This document shows, piece by piece, positions 1 through 13,496 of a stretch of 64,000 bases of DNA. A program made the position numbers and the translations under genes. This stretch comes from Cinnamomum chago (Eukaryota > Streptophyta > Magnoliopsida > Laurales > Lauraceae), in the NCBI GenBank assembly GCA_038049695.1, contig CP142451.1, positions 6,632,001-6,696,000 on the forward strand, written 5' to 3'. A model generated the notes under the pieces. The model saw only the letters and a list, made by a program, of their open reading frames with translations, was not told where the DNA came from and did not search any database. Position 1 is the stretch's first letter. Every line of letters begins with the position of its first letter.

Positions 1-137
1 GGATCTATCTTCCATCATCTTCGAATCATATCAAGTTGTCAAGTTTAGTCCACCCAATTTCTTTTGAGTTCATTCTTAAAACTTGGAATGGACCCACTCA
101 CTATCTTGCTCAAAGGGGTTCTAGATGTTCAAACTCT

Positions 138-2603
138 AGGCTTTGGTTTGAGTTAATTTGTTCTTTCAAACACTTTTCCTATCTGATTTTCTCACTTTTT
201 AGTGAGTCATTTTATTTTATTCTAAAATCCATTAAAACTCTATTTGATTACTAGTTTATTAGTTAGATTCGTTATTTGAGATTTCTTAATTCGCTTCCTG
301 TGGGTTCTACTCATACTTGCCACTATCTCTTCCACAGACAGTCGTGCACTTGCGGTATTAGTATTTTAAAGTTATAACAATCATGGACACCCATAACGTT
401 ACATTTGAAAACGAAGTCCTTAAAAAAAAGATTTTAACTTTCCACAAAGTCCTAAAAGACCCAAGAAATTTTAACTTTTCACAGTCATAAAAGACCCAAA
501 ACCTTTCAAATGGATCCAATTTCACTTGACGTGGAAAGAGGGCAAAAAATGAGAATCAAGCATACAATAGGATTTTAACGGAAAAATGATTTAGCGAGAG
601 AAGGAGATATTTCAGAAAGTAAATGGAAATTAGAATATTTCAGTAGAGAGATAAGAAGATAGTACCATGGATGAGTAAGGATTCCATTTTGTTAAAAGCC
701 CTTGTTTGGAAATCGCCCTTTGAGCGTGGATGCAGTTGCGCAATCCAAAATCCATTTCATTTTGCCTCTTTACCTTTTCCAGAAAAAAGGCCTTGAAAGA
801 AATGGAAGATTACAACGGTGGGAAACTTAGCAATGGGAAGAATAGAAAACAAAAGGAAGAGACGTGTAAAAGAACAAAAGAGAAGGGTGGAGTCATTTAT
901 CCATTTCCAAAGGAGATGCCGCTTGTAATTGTTTATCTATTGATGAGGCGTACACCGAGCCATAGGAGTGCTAGCTGTCATTATTAAATCATGATGTTTA
1001 CTCTATTTTTCTCTCTCCTATGAGTGTCGGATGTTGAGCTACAACTAGGGATGCCAGTCGATCGGTTGATTCTGAACCGAGATCATACTAGACCGAAACT
1101 GGATCATTTTGTAAAGTCATATCTAGTTCACAATCGGAACCCATTTTCCTTGTTCCAGAGCCAGTTCCATTAAGAGGACTAGTTCTAACTTATTTTTTAT
1201 TTTTGCTTGAAATATGGATATCATTCAAGCCAAAAAATCCGAAAAGGGATATCATCTAACCTAATAACAATGCATCAGTATACCATCCACAATTGATATA
1301 TCCAAATATCTTAAAAACTAATTCATATATAAGTAGTTGCATGAAGTTTTTGACATTAGCCTATTCAAAGTCGAAACATATCTTAAAAGCAAATATCTAA
1401 TGCTTGGGTCCTAGTCCACGGGTTGGAACTCGTATGGATTGAAACTGGACCTGTTTAGCAATTGGAAGTTAAATTGGGCTTCGGATCCAAACTCATTTAT
1501 AAAACTGAACCTAAATACGTTCCATATCCAATTTTTAATAGGTTAAAACCTCTTAATAAATGGATATTCATTTGCATCCCTACATATAAGTAGGAGGTTC
1601 AATTATGGGTCATTAGGTTGGGACATGCGTGGATTCAGAGTTGTACCCAATTTATTTCTAAATCCAAAAATAAGTTTCAAATTTAGAACCTAATTTTTAA
1701 CGGTGGAGAGGGGGGTCGATAATGAAACATTGCATGGTTTGGAAAGAGATGAAAGCTCAAGTGATTTGTATGAATTGGAAAACTTACCCAAGGGAAGTAG
1801 TAATAATGGAATAAGAACAATGGGGTGCTGGAGCATAATGAGGGAGTGACAAAGGGTCCCTTTAAAGAATCCTACGTGTCTGTTCTGCAAGTGGGGGGCA
1901 AGAGGATTTCGTTCTATGAGATTTTCATTTTGTCAGGGTAGAAAAAAATTCCTATGTTCCCAGCATTTACATTCGAATCCGAAATGCTCTTTACTGAAGA
2001 AAAACTTGTTTCTTTTTTGCCTATTCTGAAAGAAAAATTTATCGCACCAAACGATAAAAAAAGAAGGTCATATGGAAAATCAGAATAATGTTTCTCTCAA
2101 CCGCGGATTCCTTCCTTTGTCACAACGCTATGATGAGTAACCCAACATTTTATCGAAATCACTGGTGGTATGTCCTAGCAAGATCAAGACCCAAGCATTC
2201 GTCTCAGATTTGATTGAATTTTGTTCCAGGCAATTGGACCTAACCCATGCATGAAGAATATGAATCAGTACGTACCTGACCTCCTCATCCAGGGAATGTC
2301 TGAAATATGCAAGACAGGAAACGCATCTTTTTGTGAGTTCCATCAGGGAAGGGGTCCCAAGATGGATGGTGGACTCATGATGACTATAGTCTAACCCATA
2401 GGCCCAAGGCCCACAAATTATCATTTGAATTCCGTTCAAGTCTGCTTCTTAGGTTTGAATCGGGGTCTATTCTTTGATCCAGATATACATGTTCCTCTCA
2501 TTGTCAGATCCGGGCCAATACATTGGAATCCACATTGGATTCAGATCCAGGGAAGGATCCTGCCACTAAAAAACTACTCAGATCTAAGATACAAATGTTC
2601 ATA
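138..2603 (+). repeat. Segmental duplication, copy 1 (direct repeat of 8477-11703)
   Basis: This segment aligns by eye, in the same orientation, with 8477-11703. Both begin at AGGCTTTG and diverge after AAATGTTCATATCCTT. The same blocks occur in the same order, including a hAT-like insertion at the same place, so the duplication happened after that insertion. Copy 1 lacks two stretches of roughly 330-360 bp present in copy 2 (about 8840-9200 and 10385-10745). I see no coding sequence; the short open frames here are not conserved in both copies in a way that suggests a protein. Confidence 0.85.
1046..1582. mobile_element. Non-autonomous hAT-like element, copy 1
   Basis: The segment starts TAGGGATGCC and ends GCATCCCTA, an inverted terminal repeat typical of small non-autonomous hAT elements. 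The flanks are GCTACAAC on the left and CATATAAG on the right, an eroded 8-bp target duplication; the paired copy at 9766-10263 keeps a clearer one. The inside is rich in 'gaaccgaaactgga' style repeats and has no transposase-like frame. Confidence 0.7.
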
Positions 2604-3979
2604 TCCTTTCCACTCGTTAGTCACTAAGTTCAATTACGTATTTATTTTCAAACTGTTAATTTTTTATTTAGGCAACCCGACCCAGACCAACTTAGAACCA
2701 AAGTAGGAAAGGGCTAAAAAAAAAAAAATGTAGATTATAGAGGTAAAACAGAAAAAAAAAGTTTTCCGCTAACCTATACGGTGGAAATCCAGAAAATGCT
2801 GGTTTTCCGTATCTCGGAACCACGGAAATCCAAAAATACTAGTTTACCGCTACTCGGCAAAAATCTTGCGTTTCATGGTTATGTATTTCTATGGACTCTG
2901 GGTTGTTTTGATGATTTTATGAACCTTGTTTTCTCTTTTAATATAATCTCAACTTTATGGGAAAAAAAATAAAGATATATCCCTTTTTTACATTTATTGT
3001 ATTTTAATAGCATATATCCTGTGCGCGGAATAACCTGAGTTTAATTAGACCCAATAAGAAATTGGATTTGGAACCAATACCGTCCCAACAGCCTGGATCT
3101 AGGCTACAACTTGGATTTAATCTTTAGGTATGAGTTTAAATCCATAATCTAAGAAAACCATTAAAAAAGCCATCTTCATATGTTGCATTAATTCCAGCAA
3201 TCTGTTGATGTTGTTTTGTTTAATACATCGCCTATAAGAGTCCAAGTTACGTTGGAACACAGACGGGTCTTAACGATAATGGATTTTCTGCCCTAACAAC
3301 GGATCTAAATCCAGCTATTCAATTGATATGCATGTCATACACCCCTAAATACATAAGATATTGAGCTACCTATCACTTTATCCATGCTCGGTCCTTATAC
3401 TACACATGCTAAAAAATTAGATCAATTCCCGGCCCAAGGTCAGAAACCATCCCAAAGTGCCAGTGACCGGGCCCATGGCATCCCTACCCTTAAGCACCCC
3501 CAATCCCACGACTTCAATACTCGGATAATCTGATACCCATTTGCAATCCTATTTCTCCGAGACCCAACTCTTAAGCTCTACTTCTGACATCCTTATCCAA
3601 AGCTTGAAATTTTTTTTTTTTTTTATCAGATACGTATGTTAACAAACCAGGTCTTACCCCATCTATCATTAAGGACTAACCAGCTGGTACAATATATGAA
3701 GCAAAAGGACACATAACAGGCTCCAATTGGGCCCAATTATGGCTAGTGGTGGATGCAGGTGATTTCGTTTTTTTTTTTTCCTTTTTTCTTTTAATTTTTT
3801 AGGTGCGAGTGGGGGTTGGGCTGGGTGGAAGGGGGAGACAACCGGATAGTTGGACTTTGTAGGCAAAACCAAGATCTTCATGTGCATTTTGGGGGCACAC
3901 CAAAAATACTCATGTCAATTTTAGAGGCAAACCTAGAATTTTAATGAGTTTATGAGGCGAACCCAAGTTCAACAGGGGA
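2604..3979. other. Intergenic, nothing recognised
   Basis: AT-rich intergenic DNA with short homopolymer runs (for example poly-T near 3610 and 3770). No gene, RNA gene or bounded element could be supported. Confidence 0.6.
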
Positions 3980-5745
3980 AACTACCTCCATAACCCTATT
4001 TGTTATAGCAGTATTTGTGGTAGTTTTAGTCACCGCTAAAGTTTAACTTTAAAGGCAACTTTTCATTTACTTCTACTGGTGATGTATTGCCGCGACTAAA
4101 AGTTTAAAATTAAGAATAAATAAAAATTAACATTAATTTTTTAAATTTTATTTCCCTTTCACGAAACTGCTTATATAAGATGATAAAATGAGATTTTCAT
4201 CACATTCAGGTACTGAAACATAACTTTAAATTTAAATTTTTATTAAGTTCAAATGTATTTGAGTAACAAAAGTTAAGTTTACATTGTCATAAAAAAATAA
4301 GAATCCATATAAAAAGAAACTCAAGATGATCGGGCTTTTCAGCAAATATGCATTACATCGGAATTTGCCCTGACTCTTTGAGTTGTTGGAGGATGGTGGT
4401 GAGCCGGGACTTTAGCTTAGCTTGCACTTGAGCATGCACATATGCTTGTTGCAATGCTACCTGGGACTCTAGTCGCAAAGCCATCTCCCTCTTCTCATTT
4501 TCTGTCAACTCGAAGAGCCTCCATCTGCCTCATTGGAAAATTGGAGTGGGGCCATCTGTTTGACAATAATGCCCAACTCAGTAATTAATGCCTGGGCATT
4601 GTTCCCTACGGCTCGCATCAAGTTTGGTGGAATGTCCACCGCTAGCTTTTCCCCCTCGTGCCTCCTCTTTGCGAGTGTAATGCCCATGGTCTTCTCTTGT
4701 CCTTTCCTCCCAATGTGCATGGCCTTGTTCACGTACTTAAGATAAAATTAAATTTGTTAGCTTCTATAAGCAAAAATTTATATATATGATGCATAAACCA
4801 TAAAAAAGTTCATACATAATTTAAAATGGTAGTTAACATACCGGCGCTTTTTATAACTTGTGTGGGCATTTGAGCAATTGTTTGGACTAATTAAATTAAA
4901 TTACATGCATTTCTTACATGGGATCGACTAGGCCAGGATTTAAGCTTTCTATCAATCAACCCAAGTCCGCCCAATTATTAAACGTGCCCTAATTACATAT
5001 TCAAGTCCAGCCCAAAGCGAGCTGGGCCTGGCCCATGAGCACCTCTATACCCTATAAAAAAAATACACCTAAAAGTAAGACACCTAAGCAATTAGCGACG
5101 AAAAAAGGTTGCCACTAAAATCCTAATTGTTCATTAGTGGCAAAAGATTAAAACTTTTAGCCAATTATCTTTTCCTTCAAAATGACCTTCGGCCATGACA
5201 TATGGGTTGCCACTAAATGTGATCACTATAAAACCTTGGCATCATTAGATTTTGCCACTAAAGGTGAGTTTTTACTTTTTAGTGGTGAAAATTAAATTGT
5301 GGCTAAAAATATTGCCATTAAAACCTAACTTTCTTGTGGTATATTTTTAGGGGAAATATAAAGTCGCCGCAAAAGGTAGCACATACCGTGGCAAATAACA
5401 AATCGTGGCTAAAAGTTTCAGCATAAAAGTAAAACAAATTGTGGCAAATAAAAGCAATTAGCAACGAATATAAAAAGTTGCCACGAAAGTCCTAGAGCGT
5501 TAGTGGCGGAAAGACAAAACTCGCCACTAAATCTCTTTCCTTCCAAAACCTCTTGGCGTAAAAAATTTCCGCCATGGAGTTAGTGGCGAACTTTACCCGC
5601 GACAAATGTACTGCCACTTAATGTACGCACTATAATATATTTAATGATGCCATCAAATTTCCGTCACTAAAAGTGAGTTTTACTGGCAAAATTTACCCGC
5701 GGCTGACAAATTCGCCTCTAAAAGCCAACTTTTTCATAGTAGTTG
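3980..5745. mobile_element. Decayed CACTA-like DNA transposon sequence
   Basis: Two zones, about 4005-4110 and 5050-5745, are packed with inverted and direct copies of a short motif of the form TTTAGTGGC / GCCACTAAA, the usual subterminal repeat style of plant CACTA elements. The right end (near 5720-5745) reads as the reverse of CTACTATGAAAAAGTT, close to a CACTA terminus. Near 4000 the sequence TTGTTATAGCAGTA looks like a second terminus in the same orientation, so more than one fragment may be present. No matching left end or target duplication was found. Between the zones is a fragment ending near 5050 that resembles a hAT 3' end. Confidence 0.45.
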
Positions 5746-7779
5746 CCATCATCAGCTTCATTCTTGATCTCAGTAGAAATAGAAGGCTGGGCACATTCAA
5801 ATCTGGAACCATGCATCAAAAACACTTCATCCTAAGTTATGATCACTTCCCATCCCCTTTTCGCCCTCTTACAATTCTCTATTCTGATCAAGCTATTTTT
5901 TTGTACCCTTTGGGCACCATCGAGCTGATTATCGGCTACCATAGGTCTGATTATCCATGTACCATAGACCTGACTACCGGCCACCATAGACTTGATTATC
6001 TTTATAATCACTGGTGGAGAACATGAATCATACCTTGATTCTCTTCATGGATGGAGAACTTCGGAAAGAATATACTTTCCATCAATGTTATTCCATGCCA
6101 TGAAGTGCTACAAACCACCCTTACATTGAGAAATAACCTGCAGAGGCCATTGGTCATCTGGTACGGCACGAAGGTCCCTTAAGATTGTAACTTCAAGAAA
6201 TCAAAGTTGTAGAACTAAAAGCAGTTTTCAGAGACTCTTTGATCGATCCTGCATGGAAAGTAATTCCAATTCAGTTACATAAACAAACCAAGAGACACAT
6301 AAAGGGATGGAATGGGCAACAAAACAAGGGAGAAGAGTTCGGAAAGAAGAATTAGTTCCTAGACTCAAATGGAGTTACAGGAATTGTGATGGGTCACATA
6401 CTCCTCTTTGTAATGTGTTTTTTGAAACCTGTTGTGCCATAAAAGAGTGGTGTTTAATGGCTTTTAGAGTAGTATCTAAATTTTAAAATCAGGGCAGGGT
6501 TGGGCCGCAACCAAATTCCAATCAGCCCTTAACCCGACTCGGGTCAATTTCTGATAATCAATATGATCTGGTCTGCACCTGACAGACACACTATGAAGCC
6601 CAACCCTAATTGGTACAGGCCAGGCAGGTCACCTATTGAACCTAATCCCTCACCATCCCTATGTAGGCATTGCCTTTTATAAGTTTGGTGACACTCAAGT
6701 ACTAGCTTCATTTTTCTACATAAAAGAAAACAAGTCTGTGCAGAGAAGGGAAATTAATAATAAGGTGTTTATGTGGAATCTATTTTAGCTGCCGATGATG
6801 TCGGTGATTTTTCCATACTATAATTAGCCAAGGCTAGTAATGTTGTTGATTTATATTGATTTGAAACTCTCTAGAAAGTAAGAATTTTGAGTGTAGAAAA
6901 GAAAATAAATTACTGAGTGTAGTTCCAAAAACAAATCAAAAGCTATTTAATGGTATCGATTGAAAATAAGAACAGTGTTTTTTTTTTTTTTTTTTGGGTA
7001 AGAAGAACTAACCATAAACAAATTATAACTAGCTTTCATTCATAACTATAAACAAAATCATTGACTAAAATCACCTCGAGAGACCTGAGAAGAGGAAAAT
7101 GGCTTGTTTTTGGTCTAGAAGATTTACAAAGTGGGTCCCACCTAATGCTTGATTTGGTAAGTGATAGTAGGGAAAGCTCACTGTGGTGTGGAGCATCTTG
7201 TGGTGCGGAGTACGACAGCGGACATAGATTGGTAGAGCATGAATAAAGGCCATGTGGTGGAGCACTGGAGTGGAGCACCCCAGGGATCGATGATCCCTAA
7301 GACTTAGACTAGGCTTGTTTTGGATTAAGATACTTTACCATTCCTTCCGCAAACAAGCCCCAAAAAAAAAAAAAAACTATTTTAACCATTCACAAGGAAA
7401 CAAGATATGGGCATCAACATTTAAACAATGCAAAACCCTTTGACTGGTTTGTTTTGTAATGACCTCCTTGACGATTTTTAAGGATCAAAGGTTGGATCCT
7501 GATGAGCAAGAAACAAAGGTGGACCAACTACTGTCCTTTTCTATCATTTAACAAAGACGAAACTAAGGAAACTGCACCTGCAATAAAAAAAAAAGAAAAA
7601 AAAAATTAAACAACTTGAATAGAGATCTGCAACTAACTTGCCTGCATAAGAGAGATGAGTGAAAAGATCATTCATCTGCATAAACATCTACCGACCATGG
7701 GTTTTGCAACACACCATCTACATCTATATATAGGGAATCAAAACAGTCTAAGACGTTCATCCCCTTAATATTTTAAGAA
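5746..7779. other. Intergenic with hAT remnant, no gene seen
   Basis: This stretch contains a 22-bp minisatellite (separate entry) and a GC-richer remnant at about 6487-6655 with 'gggttgggcc' and 'caccatcccta' blocks like the ends of non-autonomous hAT elements. The open frames of about 60-117 codons found here show no recognisable family, signal or splice context. Confidence 0.5.
5916..6003 (+). repeat. 22-23 bp minisatellite, four units
   Basis: Units starting at 5916, 5938, 5961 and 5983 share the form ACCATAGRCYTGAYTAYC, with a few differences between units. It is short and lies outside any supported gene. Confidence 0.75.
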
Positions 7780-8476
7780 TTTGACCTACAAAATAATCTT
7801 TGAAAGATCTTGAATCCTAATGCACTACTCTATTTATTGAGAAATCCAATGATACACTGATTGTAACATATGAGAGATAAGGTCATGAAGAATATTGTTA
7901 AAGATATGGTTCAAAGATTTTGCTTCTATATGTGGAGTGTGGGATGCAAAATATATAGTGTAATTGCTTCCCCATGTTTTTTCAAGATTTGAACTATTGG
8001 TAACGTTTGAAAGATTGCAATTTGAGCTACAAAATCATCTTTTGAAAGATTTTGATTCTTAATGCATTACTCTATTTGCTGAAAAATCCAATAATGCAAT
8101 GATTGTAACATATCAGGGATGAGGCCATGAAGATTGTAAAAGATATGGTTCAAAGTTTTTGCTTCTACATGTAGAGTGTCGGATGCAAAATAGTCCAGGT
8201 GCTTCCTCTTTTTTTTTTTTATGAAATTGATCTAAACTTTTGAAAGATTTTGATTGCTAATCCATTACTCCATTTACCGAAAGATCAAATATTACATTTA
8301 TTGTAACATATCTCGGGCATATCAGCAATAAGGTAAATGAAGATTGTAAAAGATATGGTTTAAAGATTTTTATTCTACATATGGAGCATGGTATGCAAAA
8401 TAGTTCAAGTCCATCCTCTTCCTATTTCAAGATTTTGATATAATCTTTCAAAATCTTGATTCTTAATGCGTCAATC
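7780..8476 (+). repeat. Decayed tandem array, about three units of 200-240 bp
   Basis: Blocks such as ATTGTAACATAT (near 7859, 8102 and 8300), GAAAGATTTTGATT and AAAGATATGGTT recur in the same order three times, followed by a partial fourth unit. Unit length varies from about 198 to 242 bp because of indels. The array runs up to the left edge of duplication copy 2. Confidence 0.75.
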
Positions 8477-11400
8477 AGGCTTTGTTTTGAGTTAATTTGT
8501 TCCTTCAATCACTTTTTCTATCTAATTTTCTCACTTTTTATCAAGTTATTTTATTTTATTCTAAAATCCATTAAAACTCTATTTGATTACTAGTTATTAG
8601 TTAGATTCCGTATTTAAGATTTCTTTGATTCGGTTCCTTGTGGGTTTGACCCACACTTGCCACTGTCTCTTCACAGAGAGTTGTGCACTTGCATTATTAG
8701 TATTTTAAAGTTACAACAATCATGGACACCCATAAGGTCACATTTGAAAACCGAGTCCTTGAGGAAAAGATTTTAACTTTCCACAAAGTCGTAAAAGATC
8801 CAAGAAATTTTAACTTTCTGCAAAGTCATAAAAGACCCACTTTTGGAAATTTTAAATCTCAAAGGATTAGGCCATCTGAATAAGGATTCTCAGCTTTCTT
8901 CCCCTTAGCCCCCAGTGCATAGGAGCATGCAAAATCTGAATCCACAGATTCCTCACTTGTTATCAAACTTAACGAAAGGAATCCTTACCATACAAATCCT
9001 CAAAAAGGAAAACGCTATTTTAAAGCAGTGAAGAATGCTCAAATCTGTGGATTCCTAATTGTTAACCTATCAAGACCTTAAGTATTTCATTCCCGCCATC
9101 AATGGGGCTGTAAACAGGTCAGGTTTGAGATGGAACCATCTTGTATCTAGATCCAAGATCCATTGTTTAATGGATAGATCTAGATTTGGACATAGCCTAG
9201 ACCTTTCAAATGGATCCAATTTCATTTCCAACTTCAAGAGGTGGAAAGAGGGGGCGCACAAAAGGAGAATAGGATATATAATAGATTTTAATGAAAAAAT
9301 GATTTAGCGAGAGAGGGAGATATTTCAGAAAGTAAATAGAAATTAGAATATTTCAATAGAGTAAAAGAAGAAGATACTACCATGGATGAGTAAGGATTCC
9401 ATTTTGTTAAAAGCCCGAGTGTGGAAATTGCCCTTTGAGCATGGATGCAGTTGCGTTATCCAATATCCATTTCATTTTGCCTCTTTACCTCTTCTAAAAA
9501 TCAGGCCTTGAAAGAAAAGGAGAGATTGTAACGGTGGGAAACTTAGCAACAGGAAGAATAGAAAACAAAGAAAGAGATGTGTAAAAGAACAAAAGAGAAT
9601 GGCGGAGTCATTTATCCATTTCCAAAGGAGATGCCGCTTGTAATTGTTTATTTGTTGACGAGGCATACACTGAGCCATACATAGGAGTGCTAGCTATCAT
9701 CATTAAATCATGACGTTTACTCTATTTTTCTCTCTCCTATGAGTGCCGGATGTTTGAGCTACAACTAGGGATGCCAGTAGGTTGATTCGGAACCGAGATC
9801 ATGCTGGACCGAAACTGGACCGTTTTGTAAAGTCAAATCTAGTTCAGACTCGGAACTTGTTTTCGTCGTTCCAGAGCCGGTTCCATTAAGAGGAGTAGTT
9901 CCGACTTCTTTTTTTATTTTTGCTTGAAATAAGGATATCATTCAGCCAAAAAATCCGAAAAGGGATATCATCCAACCTAATAACAGTGCATTAGTCTACC
10001 ATCCGCAATTGATATATCCAAATATCTTAAAAACTAATTTATATATAAGTTGTTGCATGAAGTTTTTGACATTAGCCGATACAAAGTCAAACCATATCTT
10101 AAAAACAAATATCTACTGGTTGGGTCCCAGTCCACAAGTTGGGACTCGTATGGATTGAAACTGGACTTGTTTAGCAATCAGAAGTTAAATTGGGCTCTGG
10201 ATCCAGACTCATTTATGAAACGGAACCTAAATCCGAATAATTGGATATTCATTTGCATCCCTAGCTATAAGTAGAGGGTTCAATTATGGGTCATTAGGAT
10301 GGAACATGCATGGATTCAGAACTGTACCTAATTTCTTTCTAAATCCGAAAATAAGTTTCAAATTGGAACCTATTTTTTATCGGCTTAAAATTTAAGTTCC
10401 TTGTCTATTTTCGAGTTGGAGACATCCGATAATCGGATATATGTTTCAACCCTAGTCATCAAATCAAGGAAAGAGAGTACGTCCCCAATTAATTTAAAGG
10501 AATGGGCAGAGATACAAATCTTAAATCTCTTGTGGATCTCTCTTTACATGATCCATCTCGAAGTTGGATGTAAAGCCTGAAATTCTATAGAGACAGCAAC
10601 AGGGAGTTAGTCGACATTACTTTTTCCAGGAGTTAGGAGGTGGGAGAAAGTATATGGCTGAGTCATCCAAGTCAACTCAGCCCGAGTCTTGTTGGAAGTG
10701 GAAAGGTCAGTTTGGTAAGCAAGGATTTAAGGTAGATATAATGAGAAATTGACAAGTGGAGAGGGGTGTTGATAATGAAACATTGCATGGTTTGGAAAGA
10801 GATGAAAGCTATAGTGATTTGTATGAATTGCAATACTTACCCAAGGGAGGAAGTAATAATGGACGTTCCTTGGATTTTGCTATGGGCCTTTTAAAGGGAT
10901 AAGAACAATGGCCGGGGTGCTGGTGCATAACGAGGAGGGTGTGACAAAGGGACAGCTCTTTAAAGAGTCCTACATGTCTGTTCAGCAAGTGGGCCGCGAG
11001 AGGATTTCTTTCTATGTGATTTTCATTTTTCACTGTAGAGAGAAATCCTACATTTCTAGCCTTTACATTCAAAATGGAAATCCACTCTAACGAAGAAAAA
11101 TCAGTTGCTTTTTTCCCTTATTCTGAAAAAATTTGTATCGCACCAAATGATATAAAAAAGGGGTCCACACGGATAATCAGAATAATTTTCTTCTCGACCA
11201 CAATTCCTCCCTTTAACACAAACATAACCTTAACTCTATGATGAACATTTGAAAACACTGGTGGACCATATGGCCTAGCAAGATCAAGACCCAAGCATTC
11301 GTCCAAGATTTGAATTTTGTTCCAGGCAATTGGGCCTAACCCATGCATGAAGAATCTGAATCAGTACGTACCCGACCTCCTCATCCAGGGAATGTCCGAA

Positions 11401-11703
11401 ATATGCAAGACAGGAAACGCATCTTTTTGTGAGTTCCATCAGGGAAGGGGTCCCAAGATGGATGGTGGACTCATGATGACTATAGTCTAAACCAGAGGCC
11501 CAAGGCCCACAAATTATCATTTGAATTCCGTTCAAGTCTTCTTCTTATGTCTGAATCGGGGTCTATTCTTTGATCCAGATATACATGTTCCTCTCATTGT
11601 CAGATCCGGGCCAATACATTGGAATCCACATTGGATTCAGATCCAGGGAAGGATCCTGTCACTAAAAAACTATTCAGATCTAAGATACAAATGTTCATAT
11701 CCT
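8477..11703 (+). repeat. Segmental duplication, copy 2 (direct repeat of 138-2603)
   Basis: This is the longer copy of the segment at 138-2603 and ends about 350 bp upstream of the LysM start codon. It holds two extra stretches, near 8840-9200 and 10385-10745. The first contains an inverted pair of GAATCCACAGATT (about 8939-8951 and 9038-9050), possibly a MITE remnant. No LysM gene follows copy 1, so the duplication did not include the gene. Confidence 0.85.
9766..10263. mobile_element. Non-autonomous hAT-like element, copy 2
   Basis: Same element as at 1046-1582, with ends TAGGGATGCC and GCATCCCTA. The flanks GCTACAAC (9758-9765) and GCTATAAG (10264-10271) match at six of eight positions, which supports the 8-bp target duplication expected of hAT elements. 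There is no coding capacity. Confidence 0.75.
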
Positions 11704-11940
11704 TAGCCAATACCGACAGGTGTTTATGTTAAAGGAGATCTCTATCATCAGAATCAAATCACCAACAATGAGAAAATTCAAGAGTTTTTTTTTTCTAGTT
11801 TTAACCGCCTTAATTAAACTACACCTTGAGCTTAAGAGAATACAATACTATAAATACAATCATAAAATAATAGGAAGAAAGATGTGAAAATGCCGGCCTC
11901 TTTGTTGAACTCAGATAATAAAGATTCTTTAGTTTGGGCT

Positions 11941-11948
11941 TATATATA
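11941..11948 (+). promoter_or_regulatory. Probable TATA box of the LysM gene
   Basis: TATATATA lies 103 bp upstream of the first ATG of the LysM gene, in AT-rich DNA with no ATG between. The spacing fits a plant core promoter with a short 5' leader. Confidence 0.5.
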
Positions 11949-12050
11949 TGTTATCTCCTTCCATCGACTCCAAATATAAATAAGAGAAGCTGAGTGAAGC
12001 TACTACATCCAAGAAAAGAGAGAGCTTTCAGTTTCAAGAGAGAACATAAC

Positions 12051-13496
12051 ATGGGTTTGGCAAACAACAAAATTGTCATGCTTTCTCATTTGGCTCTGAT
12101 GCTCTCGCTTATTCTCATCATTTCTATTGCCGAGAGTAGATTCAACTGTAAGTTTTTAAGTTTATTTGATGAGAAATTACATGCATCCCATGGCAAATGG
12201 TATAGGTGTACATGGACTGGGCTTGGTCATTGATTTTGAACTGAGACCTAGTTTTTTCAAAATTCGGGTTTTTATGAGGCCCAAGCCCTGCCCATGTAAA
12301 ACACTTGCAAAAAGTTGCAAATCATTATGTGGGATAATGGGTAATTCAAGTTGGTCCTCAGCCCAGGCCTGACCTATTTGACTAAATGGACCAAAATCTC
12401 AAAACCAAGCCTGACCTATTTGACTGGATGATTCAGATTAAGGTCAGATGAGGACAGTTTGAGCCCGACCCATATTATGTCACCACGAAAGGGATCTTTA
12501 TAAATTTGTGCTAAACCCATTGATAGCACTCAGGCTCATCATAAATTTTTTTTTTTGAACTTCATGTGAACTTCACATGTGAGTAAGATCCAGAAGGAGA
12601 GATACCCAAAATCTTGGTCTGGTCAGATTTAAGTCCAGGAGCATGGGTCATGACCCATTGGACCCAAACTTATGTTCAGGACTGCCTGAAACCAGGCCAA
12701 ACCAAATAGATCTCAACCAGACCACACTGCCAATTACAGCCTACTTGCAGTCTGGAATGGGCCTAGATCTGCCCAGTCCCACATGAATCCAGCCTTATTA
12801 GGGAGAGATTTGGCACTGATATGTGCCCAATGAGCTGGACATGGGCTTCTACACAATTCCTATTTATTATAGAGGGTGGACTCAGGCCCAGGAACTAAAG
12901 CCTGTTGAGCTCTCTGTTGGGCCCAATTACTGTTTGTAATAGCCACAATAAGCAGCCACATTTCCTTGGATTGGGAGTGGTTTAAAATTCTCCAAGTGGA
13001 ATCTAAACGGACTAACAGGCTCCAAACCTGTTAACGGGCTTTAATTGGGCTGACGGCTATCCTGAGCCAGTAGCCAAGCCTGGAAGCTAGGGCCAAGGTG
13101 TGTGGACCTTGTGGTTGATGGATACCTCTTAAGTGACTGGGATTGGGCCATGTATATATATATAATCAGGCTCCGGCCGAGGTTAGTTTGGGTCCGGCCC
13201 AAGTAAGTCGACAATAATATACTTGTAATCTTATAATGTTTTTTTGGTAAAAAAAATATTATAATGTTGATAATATTCTTTGGACAATGATTATGTGAAT
13301 TGCAGTTGGGCTGGGAAAATCGGATTCTACCCCAGAATGTGAAACAGTGTATGGAGTAGGAGCAGGAGACACATGCTTTGCGGTCGGACAAGCATTCAAC
13401 TTGACCACTGAATTCTTCAGTGCTCTCAACCCTAACCTCAACTGTGATGCTGTCTTCGTGGGTGAGTGGCTTTGTGTCGATGGAACAGTCAATTGA
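12051..13496 (+). CDS. Small secreted LysM-domain protein (two exons)
   Basis: Exon 1 is 12051-12147 and exon 2 is 13306-13496, joined by a GT-AG, phase-1 intron of 1158 bp. The product is 95 residues. Residues 1-28 form a signal peptide with a leucine/isoleucine-rich core. The mature part is one LysM domain from about C44 to C89, with CETVYGVGAGDTCF, NLTTEFF, LNPNLNCD and FVGEWLC blocks and four cysteines (44, 56, 79, 89) that should form two disulfides. Length and architecture match the small plant LysM proteins that consist of a signal peptide plus a single LysM. LysM domains bind N-acetylglucosamine polymers such as chitin, so an apoplastic role is likely but not shown here. ATG 12051 is the first ATG after the TATA box. 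The intron holds degenerate repeat sequence and a dinucleotide run. No frame of exon 2 starts with ATG, so simple ORF searches miss it. Confidence 0.88.

Noticed and set aside
7060-7280. Open frames of 61-80 residues on both strands
   Set aside because: Three overlapping frames with no family resemblance, no promoter and no splice context.
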